NCBI GenBank assembly: GCA_900239685.1
Contig: OENT01000405.1
Coordinates: 57,774-121,773 of the forward strand
Source: Rotaria macrura
Taxonomy: Eukaryota > Rotifera > Eurotatoria > Philodinida > Philodinidae
Length of the DNA stretch: 64,000 nt
Reading direction: 5' to 3'
The stretch's first letter is position 1, and every line of letters starts with the position of its first letter. The position numbers and the translations under genes were made by a program. The notes beneath the pieces were generated by a model. It saw only the letters and a program-made list of their open reading frames with translations. It did not search any database and was not told the DNA's origin. Below, one piece after another: positions 62,328-64,000 of this stretch.

Positions 62328-64000
62328 GCCCCCCCCCCCCCCCTAAAAGTCAATTTTCTTCAGAAAAGTCGATTTTGAGATAAGCACATATTTTGAAAGC
62401 CCAGCGTGTCCTCGTTCAGATTAAGTGCGATTTATTGAATTTTGAATGGTTTGTGGCTGTGAAATAGCGGTTTTCTGGAAGCAGTAGTAGAAATATAAGA
62501 GTTTTCCAGCAATTTCACTTAGTTACGGAGATATGACGGTGATCAACACGCTTGTAAACAGTTGCTTATAAGAAATGTGTATACTCTCTGTTATTTTTTA
62601 TTATCTAGAGTAATATGGAGTGTTTTCAGAGTCAGACTTTTCGAACTCATTTCTATCAAAAATGAGGTTTTGAGCGGTTTTCAATGCTAGATTACATTCG
62701 ATTTTATTAATTACAAACTTTCATAGCTTATTTTTTATTTTGCATTCGTTAAACACCGTTTAGGGGTACTTTCTATGATAGCAAGAGAAAAAAACCACCA
62801 TTCCAATGTTTATCGATTAGTTCTTTCTCGATGTTGATGATGATCCTTTGTCAGTAGTTAAATACATGATTATTGGAATACTTTGATCTCAAAAATCACT
62901 TTTTGTCGAAAATCGGCCAAAGTGAAATTACTCTAGTAAGGGTAATATCAAATTCTCACCACCATCTCTACCATCTACGTAGTCGTTTCAGCTTAGAGTC
63001 TTGTATATATGACGCAATTGCATGATAGGGTTCATGACATTCATAGTGAAATTGAAAATTGTTTTATATTTTTATTTAATTATATCAGTTGGAACGAGAA
63101 TTTTATGCTGATTTCAAAGATATATAACACTGACTACTATCGTCACATTCACACCATTTACAAATCTCACAAACTTGTTTATTCGTTTTCTCAACATAAG
63201 TGTTTTGGAGCTCTCGGTACCGATTTCTCAGACTGTAGGAGAGGTAGCGAGCTGCTGTTTTTTTTAAATAAAAGAAGAAACCGATGTCTAAAAATGTATA
63301 GCGTTTTTTTCGAAAGTCGATTTCATTTTCGAGATAACTCGATAACGTCGATGTCAAAAATCGCTAAATTCCGAGATATTGTGAAAAAATGTCTCGAACA
63401 TCAGAACAAAATTGAATTTCGAGAAAATCACGATATACATTTTTAGATATAGATCATGTCTTTTATTTAGAACAAACGGTAGCTCTCAACCTCTTCGACA
63501 ATCCGAGAAATCGATATCGTAGAAAGACAACCATTGTGAACGATAATTTGCCAATAACTCGTTAAAAGAAAACCCTTGAGTCAAAAATTTGCAAGAAATT
63601 AAGTGAACCCAAAATATGTGAAAGTTTCGTTTTTAAAAGAATTGTTGATATACGATTCAAAACATGAAAATATTATCTCGAAAACAATTCTAAAGATATT
63701 ACGGATATTGGAACCGGTATTTTAAAAGAAAAACAGGGAGATTTATCAAAAGTCAGCAACAAAAACAAGGAAATGCGCAGCACAGAATGTGTTAGGATGT
63801 GCCCTAATCGAGAAAGAAAGTAATGTTCGATCTGTGAAATGTTAGATTACGTAGACAACCCATTATAATCATACTATTCTATAAAAGATTAACAAAATTT
63901 CTTAAGAGACAGTCCACGTGAAAATCGAACATGGCCATACTCTCGAAAATTCTGACCCCTATATTTTATGATTGGAAATGAAAGAGCAAGGTGAGAAACC
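62328..64000 (+). mobile_element. Second TTAA/poly-C-ended element, right end not seen
   Basis: TTAA at 62324-62327 is followed by G and about 15 C, then TAAAAGTCAATTTTC. The left end of the element in USP10 intron 9 reads the same after its C run (AAAAAAAGTCAATTTTC). Beyond about 60 bp the resemblance is loose: recurrent words such as TTTCGAGATAAC and AAAATCG. I find no matching GGGGCC-TTAA end before the window closes, so this is a copy running past the edge or a solo end; the right limit given is the window end. A plus-strand frame of 145 codons (63009-63446) in this stretch has no recognisable domain. Confidence 0.5.

Noticed and set aside
63009..63446. 145-codon plus-strand frame as a gene
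   Set aside because: Lies in a stretch that starts with a transposon end, has repeated TCGAAAATCG-like words, shows no domain and no convincing conservation signal. Kept only as a note within that element.

Overview
The window is animal nuclear DNA, most likely from a bdelloid rotifer. It is AT-rich, with intron-dense genes whose spliceosomal introns are mostly about 50 bp. Animal orthologues (USP10, FOXO, PAM16/TIM16, ABCE1) sit beside a bacterial-type UvrD/PcrA helicase that now carries introns, and beside an intron-free ART-fold ADP-ribosyltransferase of a kind abundant in bdelloids. Many small DNA transposons and a decayed non-LTR retrotransposon fill the rest. The assignment to bdelloids is inference; the gene identities rest on translated, spliced sequence read by eye.

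Layout. Positions 2259-7305 (minus) hold the UvrD-like helicase, with its C-terminal exons missing or beyond the left edge. Positions 8046-12667 (minus) hold a complete 12-exon USP10 gene. A Tigger/pogo remnant lies at 13256-13816. FOXO lies at 18838-20766 (minus), with a purine/pyrimidine-rich upstream region. After about 7 kb without recognisable genes comes PAM16 at 28096-28661 (minus), then a long-TIR element (29820-30696) and a complete 12-exon ABCE1 gene at 31228-35615 (minus). Positions 35.6-48.3 kb are gene-poor and contain GC-richer islands of palindromic words, hairpins and tandem repeats. A broken APE-type LINE occupies about 48.5-53.24 kb (minus). Two striking inverted-repeat elements follow: a nested palindrome (56001-56375) and a foldback-like element with tandem-repeat arms (57207-57960). 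The ADP-ribosyltransferase is at 58731-59669 (plus). The right end holds the start of a second copy of a TTAA-flanked, poly-C-ended element.

No operon-like functional grouping is present. The genes are independent: ABCE1 in ribosome recycling, PAM16 in the mitochondrial import motor, USP10 in deubiquitination and G3BP/stress-granule biology, FOXO in transcription downstream of insulin signalling. A clear structural theme is that introns are either about 45-80 bp or over 1 kb. The three complete introns over 1 kb (in UvrD, USP10 and ABCE1) each contain a repeat or transposon copy. The most unusual items are the intron-bearing bacterial helicase, a tandem array of 29-nt exon-like units with matching splice signals, the self-nested palindrome, and the foldback element with a small open reading frame and a 10-bp target duplication.
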